NCBI GenBank assembly: GCA_947481355.1
Contig: CANKGM010000004.1
Location: 1 to 27,965 of the forward strand
Source of the DNA: Chitinophagaceae bacterium
GTDB taxonomy: Bacteria; Bacteroidota; Bacteroidia; Chitinophagales; Chitinophagaceae
DNA length: 27,965 nt
Direction: 5' to 3'
Shown: positions 14,106-22,255 of the stretch, in pieces
Numbering within the stretch: position 1 is the first letter of the stretch
How the letters are laid out: each line of letters starts with the position of its first letter
Translations under genes and position numbers: made by a program
Notes under the pieces: generated by a model
What the model was told of the DNA's origin: nothing
What the model saw: the letters and a program-made list of their open reading frames with translations, nothing else
The model's database searches: none

Positions 14106-14726
14106 ATCATCCCTTTTTAGCACTTCGTACACAGGACTAAAAAGATACACTTTACCTGTCGATATCTCAAGCGCTTGAATTCTTTTTCTGAGCTTTTGTC
14201 CAACCTTAAAAACCCTTCCATTAGTTAATGTAAAACACTCCCCCTCACTAAGCTCCTCTACCAAACATTTTCCTTCAGATGCAACATCATATTTACGAAG
14301 CACTCTCATTAACCCAACATCAGCGCAAGAACTCGCTGCAGGATTACTCAAAGAAGATAAAAGCTGCTGATGGATATCTTTCGGGAAAAGAGAGGATTGT
14401 AAAAAATGCTTTAGCAGCTCAGAAAATTGTTGTTTCCATTCCTTACCATGCGAAGCAACACGATTTCCAAACCGACTAAATGTAATTAAGTGAGCTAACT
14501 CATGCAATAAGGTAATTAGAAAAGCATACTGATTTAAATTTCCATTGACGGTAATGCGATGAGCTTTACCTGAATGAGCATTACGGTAATCTCCCAATAC
14601 CGTCTTACGAGAACGGGTTATGGTAAGATGAACTTTAAAATTCAAGAGAAATGGCTCTACCAAGGAAAAGGATCCTGGGGGCAAAAAATCACTAAGGGAA
14701 TTCAGGGGCGCTTCCTGCTTTGACAT
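14100..14726 (-). CDS. SprT-like zinc metalloprotein
   Basis: From the ATG at 14726, one base after the stop of the gene before it, the product has 208 residues. A longer open frame extends upstream to 14804 but overlaps that gene, so the shorter start is preferred. HELAH (75-79) is the zinc-binding HExxH motif and SHGKEWK (92-98) supplies the third His, as in SprT/Spartan-type domains. DNA-protein crosslink proteases of eukaryotes (SPRTN) share the fold; bacterial SprT proteins are poorly characterised, and peptidase activity is not assured. The C-terminal part (about 150-208), with GECFTLTNGRVFKVGQKLRK, resembles the C-terminal beta segment of SprT proteins that often binds a second zinc, but the usual Cys pairs are not present. 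Last gene of a tight minus-strand cluster. Confidence 0.85.
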   Translation of the reverse strand: MSKQEAPLNSLSDFLPPGSFSLVEPFLLNFKVHLTITRSRKTVLGDYRNAHSGKAHRITVNGNLNQYAFLITLLHELAHLITFSRFGNRVASHGKEWKQQFSELLKHFLQSSLFPKDIHQQLLSSLSNPAASSCADVGLMRVLRKYDVASEGKCLVEELSEGECFTLTNGRVFKVGQKLRKRIQALEISTGKVYLFSPVYEVLKRDDL

Positions 14727-14727
14727 A

Positions 14728-15114
14728 TTATTTATTCTTGACAAACAATAGTAAGCCTCGTAATTCGATAAACATATAAAAAAGATAGAGAAACATGCAG
14801 GCAAAAACAGCAGGCATATTCATCTTGCCATTTGAAGCCTTTGAGTAAACAACAATAATGATACCTGCAATAATTAATTTAATAATGAATGACCCATATA
14901 CAGAGGACAAAAAACCAGTTGTAGATTTAGCTTTAAGACCCCTATACAGCATATAAAATGAAACTAATGTAAGAGCACAAACAATTATATTGCCAGTCCT
15001 AAGCACATGAACATCGACATCTAAATTAGTTAGCCATTGGGTAAAATACATACAGAAAAAATTTACTGCGATAAACAAACCTAGTATAGGCAACAATGCT
15101 TTCCGTATAGTCAT
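14728..15114 (-). CDS. Four-helix membrane protein, AtpI-like position
   Basis: With the ATG at 15114, one base after the AtpZ stop, the protein has 128 residues; an upstream ATG at 15138 would overlap atpZ by 23 bp. Four hydrophobic segments are seen, at roughly 6-27, 37-55, 72-90 and 100-120, with short loops and a Lys-rich end (LLLFVKNK). It has no catalytic motif. Its size and its place directly behind AtpZ suit the poorly conserved 'ATP synthase protein I' type proteins that precede atpB in Bacteroidota, but here atpB does not follow; the SprT gene does. Function is inferred from position only. Confidence 0.65.
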   Translation of the reverse strand: MTIRKALLPILGLFIAVNFFCMYFTQWLTNLDVDVHVLRTGNIIVCALTLVSFYMLYRGLKAKSTTGFLSSVYGSFIIKLIIAGIIIVVYSKASNGKMNMPAVFACMFLYLFYMFIELRGLLLFVKNK

Positions 15115-15115
15115 T

Positions 15116-15316
15116 TCATCTTTTTTTTGTTGTCTCAATAATCAATTTGATAAGAAGCCCCACAATCATAATTAATGGTAAAATCCAAATTAACCAGGGC
15201 GATTTAAAGTGAAGCCATGAATCAATCTTCCAACCCAATGCCAAAGAAAGACCAATTATGATAAAGAATTGTGAAGCTAAGCCAATAAATTGTTGACCAG
15301 AAAACTTATCTCTCAT
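15116..15316 (-). CDS. AtpZ/AtpI family small membrane protein
   Basis: A 66-residue protein with two membrane helices (about 12-32 and 40-61) and the family pattern of a Gly-rich first helix, LGWKIDSWL (27-35) with the conserved Asp, and P40. AtpZ/AtpI proteins sit at the start of atp operons and help Mg2+/Ca2+ supply or c-ring assembly of the F1Fo ATP synthase. The next gene starts 1 bp after its stop. Unusually, no F1Fo subunit gene is adjacent. Confidence 0.85.
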   Translation of the reverse strand: MRDKFSGQQFIGLASQFFIIIGLSLALGWKIDSWLHFKSPWLIWILPLIMIVGLLIKLIIETTKKR

Positions 15317-15352
15317 TTCTATTAAAACAATTTTAAATTATTACCCCAAAAA

Positions 15353-15751
15353 TCAATACTTAACTTCTTCCAAATCCGGTATAGAAATAACTGAAGTGTC
15401 CATATTTAACTTTGAATTCCCTTGCAAAATATTTCTAACATTATTCCAATAGGTTTCTCTAAATAAGATTTGCTTTTCCAAAGAATCAACACGAAGTTTC
15501 AACTTAGTCAACTCCTTGCGCTCTGATTCACTACCAAAACCAGGGATATAATACTTCAGAGGTGTAAAAACAAATAATGAAGTGTTAATTCCTAGCAAGA
15601 CAACAAATATCAAACAGGAAACTACATAGACTCTAAGCTTGGTAAGTTTAAAAGCAAGCAATTCTTCATAAGTGTGGTCGTCAATTATAATCAATCGAAA
15701 ACGGTTATAAAGTTTTCTGACCTTAGATGGCTTTTCTTTAGTCAAACTCAT
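15353..15751 (-). CDS. Membrane-anchored coiled-coil protein like an M23 peptidase N-terminus, peptidase domain absent
   Basis: From the ATG at 15751 (MSLTKEKPSK) it has 132 residues; an ATG at 15781 lies at the predicted transcription start and is unlikely. RLIIIDDHTYEELLAFKLTK (residues 19-38) is followed by one membrane helix (about 42-62), then VFTPLKYYIPGFGSESERK and a coiled coil RVDSLEKQ. This pattern is what I recall from the N-terminal half of Bacteroidota M23 (LytM) metallopeptidases that neighbour bactofilin and atpZ. Those continue to about 290 residues, with HxxxD and HxH zinc motifs in the second half; here the frame stops after IPDLEEVKY, and no peptidase fragment exists in the 36 bp before atpZ. 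It is probably an inactive envelope protein or a remnant of a deletion. The topology would place the coiled coil in the periplasm. Confidence 0.7.
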   Translation of the reverse strand: MSLTKEKPSKVRKLYNRFRLIIIDDHTYEELLAFKLTKLRVYVVSCLIFVVLLGINTSLFVFTPLKYYIPGFGSESERKELTKLKLRVDSLEKQILFRETYWNNVRNILQGNSKLNMDTSVISIPDLEEVKY

Positions 15752-15778
15752 GCCATAAATATTATAAAAATTAAAAGT

Positions 15779-15786
15779 CAAAGTTA
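15779..15786 (-). promoter_or_regulatory. Candidate -7 element for the M23-like/atpZ cluster
   Basis: On the minus strand TAACTTTG matches TAnnTTTG exactly and lies 27 bp before the ATG at 15751. No -33 TTTG is seen. It supports the shorter start of the first gene. Confidence 0.4.
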
Positions 15787-15846
15787 CTGTTAATTATAAA
15801 ATATAGCATTTTTAAAATATCCGGATAAAATGTAGTTTTACACCCT

Positions 15847-18834
15847 GTGAACAATAGAAAAAGTCCTTATGCCATTGCACTGCTTTCATGCATCATGACT
15901 ATGTCATGCTTTTTTAGTTTCCAACAGGTATTAGGTCAAGGAAATATCACATTTGATTTAAAAAAGCCAAAAACCTACGAGAACCGAAAGCTTCCCTCTG
16001 AAAATACCCCTGAGGGTAAAATTAGCCCCGTCAAAAAGCTGAAACAAAACATCGTTACCCATTATAATTTTTATTTTAACGCCAATAATAAAATCAACGG
16101 AGTTTTAGCTTCAGCTCAAAAATCCTTTAAAGACACATTCAGCAATTTAATTCCAGTTTATAATTATAGCCTAGACCAAACATCGCGTCAAAAAGAAGAA
16201 CTGGACTCAGTAATCATAAAATGCAATAATGGCATCCTCCTCCATGACTTAAGAAATGATTGGGTTGACAACCTGTATTTTTTGATGGGACAATCCTATT
16301 TCTATCAGAAAAAATTTGATTCAGCATACGATGTTTTTCAATACATCAACTACACCTTCCAGCCTCGAAGCAAAGATGAATTAGGATATGAAAAATCAAT
16401 TGGAAGCAATAGAAATAACAGCGGAAATGTTTACACTATATCATCAAAAGAGAAACAAGGGGTTGGCAATATTTTCAATCATAATGATGTCCGAAACGAA
16501 ACGCTTGTATGGATTGTAAGGACATTGATTGAAATGAAAAATACTGACGATGCTAAAGGACTCATAGAAACGCTATACCGTGATAATCAATTCCCAAAAA
16601 GATTAATTCCATATTTGGCAGAACAAAAAGGATATTGGTTTTACACACAATCACAATATGATTCAGCCGCTTACTACTTAGATCAATCATTGGCAACATG
16701 CCGAGACAATAGCGAAAAAGCAAGAAGGTGTTTTTTGATTGCCCAACTCCATGCGAAAAAAGGCAATGAACAATTAGCAGATCGTTTTTTTGATAAGTCC
16801 ATTTCACTCACTTTAGATCCAATAATGGATGTATTTGCTAGAATTCAACAAATCGGAATTTCTGCAGGAGGCATAGATGAAAATAAAAAAATCGAATCCA
16901 ATATTCAAGCTCTTTTGAAAATGGGTGAGCGTGAAAAATACAATTCATACAAACCCATAATCTATGCATCAGCTGCATTCCTTGAAAAAAAACGTAATAA
17001 TTTAACTCCCGCAATTCTGCTATATATAAAAAGCAACATTTATAACCAAATCGACCCAGACCTAAAGAATAAAAACAACATAGAAATTGCAGAAATAGCG
17101 TTTAATCAAAAAAATTACAGTCTCGCAAAAACATACTACGACAGCATTAAAACTGAAAGCATCAATGCTTCCGATGATATGCGTATAAAAAAATCGATTG
17201 TTGGAAACTTGGTTAAATTTTTAAAAATTGCTACAACAGAAGATAGCCTTCAGAAAATAGCCTCTCTATCTGAAACAGATCGAAATGCCTACCTGCGCGA
17301 CGAACTAAAAAAAATCAAAAAAGAAAGAGGTACAATCGATGAACAAGGGAAATCAGGCGCACCCTCTTTGCAGAAAAAATCCATCCTAGACCCTACCTCG
17401 GGAAGCCTCTTCGCAAATGATGCGAAACAAGGTGAATGGTATTTCAACAACCCATTGTTGAAAGCACAAGGAAGTATTTCGTTTAAATCAACATGGGGAG
17501 AAAGAGCTAATGAGGACAATTGGAGAAGAAGTGCCGCTCAAAGTGGATCAATTAAGTCAACTCAAAATAAAAATAGTCTAGCTACAGATCAAAACACAGG
17601 AGATAGTGTATCTTCTAGTAGTCCACTCACCATTGAGGGATTAATGGAAAACTTACCAATAACAGCAGAAAAGCTATCACAGTCAAACAACAGAAAGCAC
17701 TCAGCCTACAAAGAATTAGGCAAAATATATAAGAATAAGCTAGGCGACTGTACTGAATCAATCCTATGGAATGAAAAATTAATTATCGATAATCCAAAAA
17801 CGGATGATCTTGAACAAATCTTATTTGATTTATCCTACTGCTACAAGCAAAATGGACAAAACGCAAAAGCAATTTATTATCAAAATCAACTAAACAATAA
17901 TTTCCCTAGTAGCAAATTAAATACCTTATTAATAGACCCTAATCGTGCTGCAAAATCCGAAAATGATAAAAATGCAAAAGCAACAAAAGAGTACGAGCGA
18001 ATTTATGATCTTTTTTTATCTGGAAAATTCAAAGAAGCCCTAGAAAATAAAAAAAGAGCCGACTCAGCATTTGGAGAAAACTTGTGGAGCCCTCAGCTAC
18101 TCTATATAGAAGCCATTTATTATATCAAACAAAAGCAAGACAGTTTAGCTATTCTTACACTAAATAGAATTCCAGCACTTTATCCAAAATCACCCCTAGC
18201 AAACAAAGCAGGCATAATCGCAGACGTTCTCAATCGCAGAACAGACATTGAGGAAGAATTAACCAAGATGAACACAATTCGGCTGAAAGAGGACACGGTT
18301 GAATGGGTTGACGACGGGCCATCAACTCGCCAAAAGGTAGAAACAATAAAAATAGAAAAAGCGCCAATAGCTATTATACAAGCTTCGCCAAAAGAAAGCA
18401 TAAAACTCGATTCGACGGCATTGAAAATAAGCCTGCCAGAAATAAAACAAGGTGGCTACCAATTTGATGTGAATGAAAAACAAATGGTATTACTCTTGCT
18501 AAAAAATGTTGATAATGTATACATAAATGAGGCCAAAAGGGCGCTTAACATATACAACAGCCGAAATACCGACTATCAGTCACTCCTACTCAGCCAAGAT
18601 AAAATAGAAGACTTAAATTTCATAAGCCTGTCGGAATTTGCACATGTCAATGCTGCAATTGATTACATCAACAATGTAAAACAGCTTGGTCCAAAAGAAA
18701 TTTTCCCATGGCTCCCTGCGGATAAATACAGCCTCCTATTGATTTCTCCTGCTAATTTTAAACTCATGATGACAGAGCATAAGCTAGCCCCCTATGTACA
18801 ATTTATCCGACAACAATTACCTGGAAAATTTTAA
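15847..18834 (+). CDS. porW: Large TPR protein, PorW/SprE-like (type IX secretion/gliding)
   Basis: A 995-residue exported protein starting at GTG. The N-terminus has a hydrophobic segment with two possible lipobox cysteines (LLSC, Cys15; TMSC, Cys21), or a signal-peptidase I site after VLG (28-30). ITFDLKKPKTYENRKL (34-49), then HYNFYFNANNKINGVL (72-87) and LHDLRNDWVDNLYFLMGQ (132-149), open a TPR array. Further helical repeats occur near 260-330, 400-440 and 650-700. The central part (about 490-610) is low-complexity. The C-terminal 125 residues, ending PWLPADKYSLLLIS... and PGKF, match my memory of the conserved C-terminal domain of SprE/PorW, the lipoprotein that links the PorL/M motor complex with the secretion apparatus. 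The placement divergent to atpZ also fits remembered synteny. The family name is probable; the lipid anchor is uncertain. Confidence 0.62.
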   Translation: MNNRKSPYAIALLSCIMTMSCFFSFQQVLGQGNITFDLKKPKTYENRKLPSENTPEGKISPVKKLKQNIVTHYNFYFNANNKINGVLASAQKSFKDTFSNLIPVYNYSLDQTSRQKEELDSVIIKCNNGILLHDLRNDWVDNLYFLMGQSYFYQKKFDSAYDVFQYINYTFQPRSKDELGYEKSIGSNRNNSGNVYTISSKEKQGVGNIFNHNDVRNETLVWIVRTLIEMKNTDDAKGLIETLYRDNQFPKRLIPYLAEQKGYWFYTQSQYDSAAYYLDQSLATCRDNSEKARRCFLIAQLHAKKGNEQLADRFFDKSISLTLDPIMDVFARIQQIGISAGGIDENKKIESNIQALLKMGEREKYNSYKPIIYASAAFLEKKRNNLTPAILLYIKSNIYNQIDPDLKNKNNIEIAEIAFNQKNYSLAKTYYDSIKTESINASDDMRIKKSIVGNLVKFLKIATTEDSLQKIASLSETDRNAYLRDELKKIKKERGTIDEQGKSGAPSLQKKSILDPTSGSLFANDAKQGEWYFNNPLLKAQGSISFKSTWGERANEDNWRRSAAQSGSIKSTQNKNSLATDQNTGDSVSSSSPLTIEGLMENLPITAEKLSQSNNRKHSAYKELGKIYKNKLGDCTESILWNEKLIIDNPKTDDLEQILFDLSYCYKQNGQNAKAIYYQNQLNNNFPSSKLNTLLIDPNRAAKSENDKNAKATKEYERIYDLFLSGKFKEALENKKRADSAFGENLWSPQLLYIEAIYYIKQKQDSLAILTLNRIPALYPKSPLANKAGIIADVLNRRTDIEEELTKMNTIRLKEDTVEWVDDGPSTRQKVETIKIEKAPIAIIQASPKESIKLDSTALKISLPEIKQGGYQFDVNEKQMVLLLLKNVDNVYINEAKRALNIYNSRNTDYQSLLLSQDKIEDLNFISLSEFAHVNAAIDYINNVKQLGPKEIFPWLPADKYSLLLISPANFKLMMTEHKLAPYVQFIRQQLPGKF

Positions 18835-18879
18835 GGTTTCCTTATCTGTAAAGACATTCGTTTTATTTAGCTTTACCCT

Positions 18880-21285
18880 ATGAGAGAGCCTTCTGAAATA
18901 AACCCAAAAACGTCAAAACCAGTTCGCGTTTTTTGGAAAGTATTCTTCTGCTCCTGGGGAGCCGTTGTATTATTGATTCTATTGATTTATGCAGGTCTTT
19001 TTGGAAAGCTCCCGTCAATACAGGAATTACAAAATCCTTCAATGATGTCTTCATCTGAAATTTACGCAGATGATGGCACGCTAATGGGCAAATTTTATCA
19101 AAAGGATAGAATTAACGTAAAATACCAAGACATATCTCAAAATATCATTCAAGCCCTGATAGCAACAGAAGACGAACGTTTTTATCAGCACTCTGGCATT
19201 GACATTAAGAGTCTAATGCGGGCCATTATTTTTCTTGGAAGCGAAGGAGGTGCGAGCACCATTACTCAACAAACCGCAAAAGCATTACTAGGTCAAGAGA
19301 GCCGAAAGAGTGTCATGCGTATGATTGAAAAATTAAAAGAGTGGATTGTTGCGATTAGACTTGAACGGAATTTTACCAAGGAAGAGATTATTACACTTTA
19401 CCTCAATATGGTTAACTATGGAGATGAGACCTATGGCATTAGAAATGCAGCCAAAACATATTTTCAAAAAGAACCAGGACAACTTTCAGTAGAAGAATCA
19501 GCCGTGCTTGTAGGATTACTAAAAGGTAGCACCCGCTATAATCCAAGAAGAAATCCCAAAGCCGCCATGGCACGCCGAAACACGGTACTAGAACAAATGG
19601 TTCGAAATAATTTTCTTGATAAAGAAAAAGCCAAGTCACTAAAAATACAGCCCATTGAATTAAAATACATGAAACTCGACGAAAATTCTGGGATGGCTCC
19701 ATACCTGAGGGAAGTAATGAGAGAAGATATCAAAAATTGGTGCAAAGAAAATATAAACCCAAACACTGGTGAGCCGTATAACATTTATAAAGATGGCTTA
19801 AAAATTTATACAACCATAAACCCGAGAATGCAAGAATATGCAGAAATAGCTGTATACAGACATATGCAAAATCTGCAAAAGGTATTCAACTCACAACAAA
19901 ACATTAAAGATGGCTCAGTTTGGAAAAGTAAAGAGGGAAAGGTAGTACTAGAAAACAGCATTAGGCAAACAGATCGATGGAAAAACATGCAAGAGGATGG
20001 AGTGGGAGAAGAAGAAATAAGAAAATCATTTATGGAACCAGTCTCCATGAAAATTTTTGCTTGGAATGAAAAACGTGAGAAAGATACCATTATGAGTCCA
20101 CTAGACTCAATCCGATATCATAAACAAATTATGCAGATTGGATTGCTCTCTGTAGACCCAATGACAGGAGAAATAAAAGCATGGGTTGGCGGAAGCAATT
20201 TCAAGCGATTCAAATTCGACCACGCAAATTTCAAAACCAAACGTCAAGTAGGATCAACCTTCAAACCAATTCTATATACCCTTGGAGTAAAGAACGGGTT
20301 TAAGCCAGAAACAATATTACCCAATGGACCGATAGACATGGGGGGAAAAATGATAACTGGAAACGGTGGACCTATGGCCCTTTGCTTAGCTTTCTCACAA
20401 AATCCAGGTGCAGTCTATTTAATAAATACGTTAGGAGTAGATAAAACTATATCGTTTGCCCAAGAATGTGGAATCAGAACACCCATACCACCATATCCAT
20501 CCATTGCACTCGGCTCAGCCGATCTTTCTCTCTTTGAAATGGTACAAGCATATACTATGTTTCCCGGAAGAGGATTTAATGTAAAGCCCTATTTCATAAG
20601 TAGAATTGAAGACAGAAATGGAAATGTCCTTGCTAACTTTAGAGCAGAAACCAAGGAGGTTATTAGCGAAACAGAAGCCTATATCATGACCACCATGCTA
20701 CAAGGTGTTGTCAACTTTGGAACAGGACGCGCTATGCGTGGAGCCTATGGCATTTCTAACGAAGTAGCAGGGAAAACTGGTACTACCAATGATAATGCAG
20801 ATGGATGGTTTATCGGCTTCAGTCCGCAATTACTTTCCGGTGTATGGGTTGGATGCGATGACCCTTTTTTAAAAATGCTCTATACATCAGGAGGTTCTCA
20901 AATGGCAATGCCAGCATGGGCATATTACTATCAACAGGTCTTCAACGACAAAACATTAAATATTGATCCGTCTGCAAGATTCGTTGCACCAGCGAGTATG
21001 CAAAATGATATTCTATTCGATTATCAACAAATAAATACATCCGATGAAGCAATTCCTTCAGAGGGAATACCCATTGATGGGAAAGCAATTGAAATTCCCA
21101 TCAGTGATGGATCTGAAAAAATAGTAACTGAATCTCAAAAATTTGAAGATCCAAACGAAGAGATTGATTTACAAAAAAATAATACCAATCCGAATAAAGA
21201 ACCAGACATCCAATCGAATAGCGACACTACTAGAAAAAGAAGAAGCGGATTCATTAAAAGAATGTTCAAACGTAAGGATCAATAG
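18880..21285 (+). CDS. Class A penicillin-binding protein (PBP1A-like)
   Basis: An 801-residue bifunctional peptidoglycan synthase. After a basic N-terminus and one membrane anchor (about 19-41), the GT51 glycosyltransferase domain shows TEDERFYQHSGID (96-108) with catalytic Glu97, GASTITQQTAK (124-134) and RKSVMRMIEKLKEW (142-155). The transpeptidase domain has SxxK in GSTFKP (458-463, Ser459 and Lys462), SxN in SQN (506-508), and KTGT at 632-635. The C-terminal tail (about 700-801) is Asp/Ser-rich and ends with a basic stretch RKRRSGFIKRMFKRKDQ. It polymerises lipid II and cross-links the wall on the outer face of the inner membrane. The order of domains and the length match Bacteroidota PBP1A. 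It follows the PorW-like gene by 45 bp, probably on one transcript, and is closed by a hairpin. Confidence 0.95.
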   Translation: MREPSEINPKTSKPVRVFWKVFFCSWGAVVLLILLIYAGLFGKLPSIQELQNPSMMSSSEIYADDGTLMGKFYQKDRINVKYQDISQNIIQALIATEDERFYQHSGIDIKSLMRAIIFLGSEGGASTITQQTAKALLGQESRKSVMRMIEKLKEWIVAIRLERNFTKEEIITLYLNMVNYGDETYGIRNAAKTYFQKEPGQLSVEESAVLVGLLKGSTRYNPRRNPKAAMARRNTVLEQMVRNNFLDKEKAKSLKIQPIELKYMKLDENSGMAPYLREVMREDIKNWCKENINPNTGEPYNIYKDGLKIYTTINPRMQEYAEIAVYRHMQNLQKVFNSQQNIKDGSVWKSKEGKVVLENSIRQTDRWKNMQEDGVGEEEIRKSFMEPVSMKIFAWNEKREKDTIMSPLDSIRYHKQIMQIGLLSVDPMTGEIKAWVGGSNFKRFKFDHANFKTKRQVGSTFKPILYTLGVKNGFKPETILPNGPIDMGGKMITGNGGPMALCLAFSQNPGAVYLINTLGVDKTISFAQECGIRTPIPPYPSIALGSADLSLFEMVQAYTMFPGRGFNVKPYFISRIEDRNGNVLANFRAETKEVISETEAYIMTTMLQGVVNFGTGRAMRGAYGISNEVAGKTGTTNDNADGWFIGFSPQLLSGVWVGCDDPFLKMLYTSGGSQMAMPAWAYYYQQVFNDKTLNIDPSARFVAPASMQNDILFDYQQINTSDEAIPSEGIPIDGKAIEIPISDGSEKIVTESQKFEDPNEEIDLQKNNTNPNKEPDIQSNSDTTRKRRSGFIKRMFKRKDQ

Positions 21286-21302
21286 AACCCGCCTAATCTA
21301 AT

Positions 21303-21326
21303 AACAAATTCTCAATTTGTTCTTTT
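21303..21326 (+). terminator. Intrinsic terminator after the PBP gene
   Basis: AACAAATT (21303-21310), loop CTC, AATTTGTT (21314-21321) form a perfect 8-bp stem followed by CTTTT, 17 bp after the PBP stop. The stem is AT-rich, so termination may be partial. Confidence 0.55.
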
Positions 21327-21393
21327 AGCAGAGTTATTGCATGTTGAAATTGTTTAATTATCTTCAAAATCAATTACAACAAAACACAACAAA

Positions 21394-22200
21394 ATGCTGA
21401 AGGAAAAAATAAAAGCCGGTCAACTGATTTACGGAACTGGTTATACTGCACTGACGCACGCATGGGCATCAAGCTTGAAAAAAGCAGATCTCGATTTTGC
21501 ATTCATCGATACTGAGCATATTTCAATGAATCGTGCAGAGATGGCCAGAACATGTGAATTATTAAAAGCTATGGGCATCGCCCCTATTGTTAGAATTTCA
21601 TACGCAGACCCAAACCTAGCTTCTATGGCGGTTGATGCCGGTGCTATTGGCATCGTAGCGCCATACATAGAAAATGATGGTCAAGCAAGACAATTAGTAG
21701 GCGCCGTAAAATATAAGCCACTGAAAGGCCATACCCTTAATCAACTCATAGAGGGAAAAGAAAAAGCAAGCGAAAAACTTAAAACCTATTTAGATAAACT
21801 AAGCCAAGAGCTCCTTTGCATTGCCAATATTGAAAGTGTAAAAGCAATTGAAAACTTAGATTCCATTTTATCTGTTGAAGGGTTAGACGCTGTATTTATT
21901 GGTCCACACGATTTATCTGTTAGCCTTGGTCTACCAGAAGAATATGACAACCCATTATTCGAAGCCGCTGTAAAAGAAATTATTGAAAAAACAAGAAAAA
22001 AGGGATTATCAATCGGAATACATTTTTCGCAATCACCTGATCGCCAAATCAAATGGGTCAACGAGGGAGCAAACATCATCCTCCACAGTTTTGACATTGC
22101 CCTATTCACACAAAAACTAATTAAAGATATGCACGTAATCAGGCAAGGTGTTGGAGACGATACATTGAAAAGCATAAACAATGAGAATATAATCATATAA
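21394..22200 (+). CDS. HpcH/HpaI-type class II aldolase
   Basis: A 268-residue TIM-barrel protein of the HpcH/HpaI (2-keto-3-deoxy-sugar acid, 4-hydroxy-2-oxovalerate) aldolase/citrate lyase family. Visible residues are DTEH (39-42), Arg68 (VRIS), Glu147 in ANIESV (144-149), and Asp173 in IGPHDLS (169-175); Glu147 and Asp173 are the divalent metal ligands. These enzymes cleave or form 2-keto acids with pyruvate as one product. The family's conserved YPP...G-x-R-G region reads KYKPLKGHTLNQ (106-117), so the substrate pocket is divergent and the acid cleaved is unknown. It is 55 bp upstream of the glycosidase-like gene, which hints at breakdown of a sugar or sugar acid released by that enzyme. 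Confidence 0.85.
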   Translation: MLKEKIKAGQLIYGTGYTALTHAWASSLKKADLDFAFIDTEHISMNRAEMARTCELLKAMGIAPIVRISYADPNLASMAVDAGAIGIVAPYIENDGQARQLVGAVKYKPLKGHTLNQLIEGKEKASEKLKTYLDKLSQELLCIANIESVKAIENLDSILSVEGLDAVFIGPHDLSVSLGLPEEYDNPLFEAAVKEIIEKTRKKGLSIGIHFSQSPDRQIKWVNEGANIILHSFDIALFTQKLIKDMHVIRQGVGDDTLKSINNENIII

Positions 22201-22255
22201 GGCAAAAATTAAACATAACGTAATCTCACAAGAATCAAGTTATAATATATCTATC

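Noticed and set aside
14727..14804. N-terminal extension of the SprT-like protein
   Set aside because: It would overlap the preceding gene by 77 bp; the ATG at 14726 directly follows that gene's stop.
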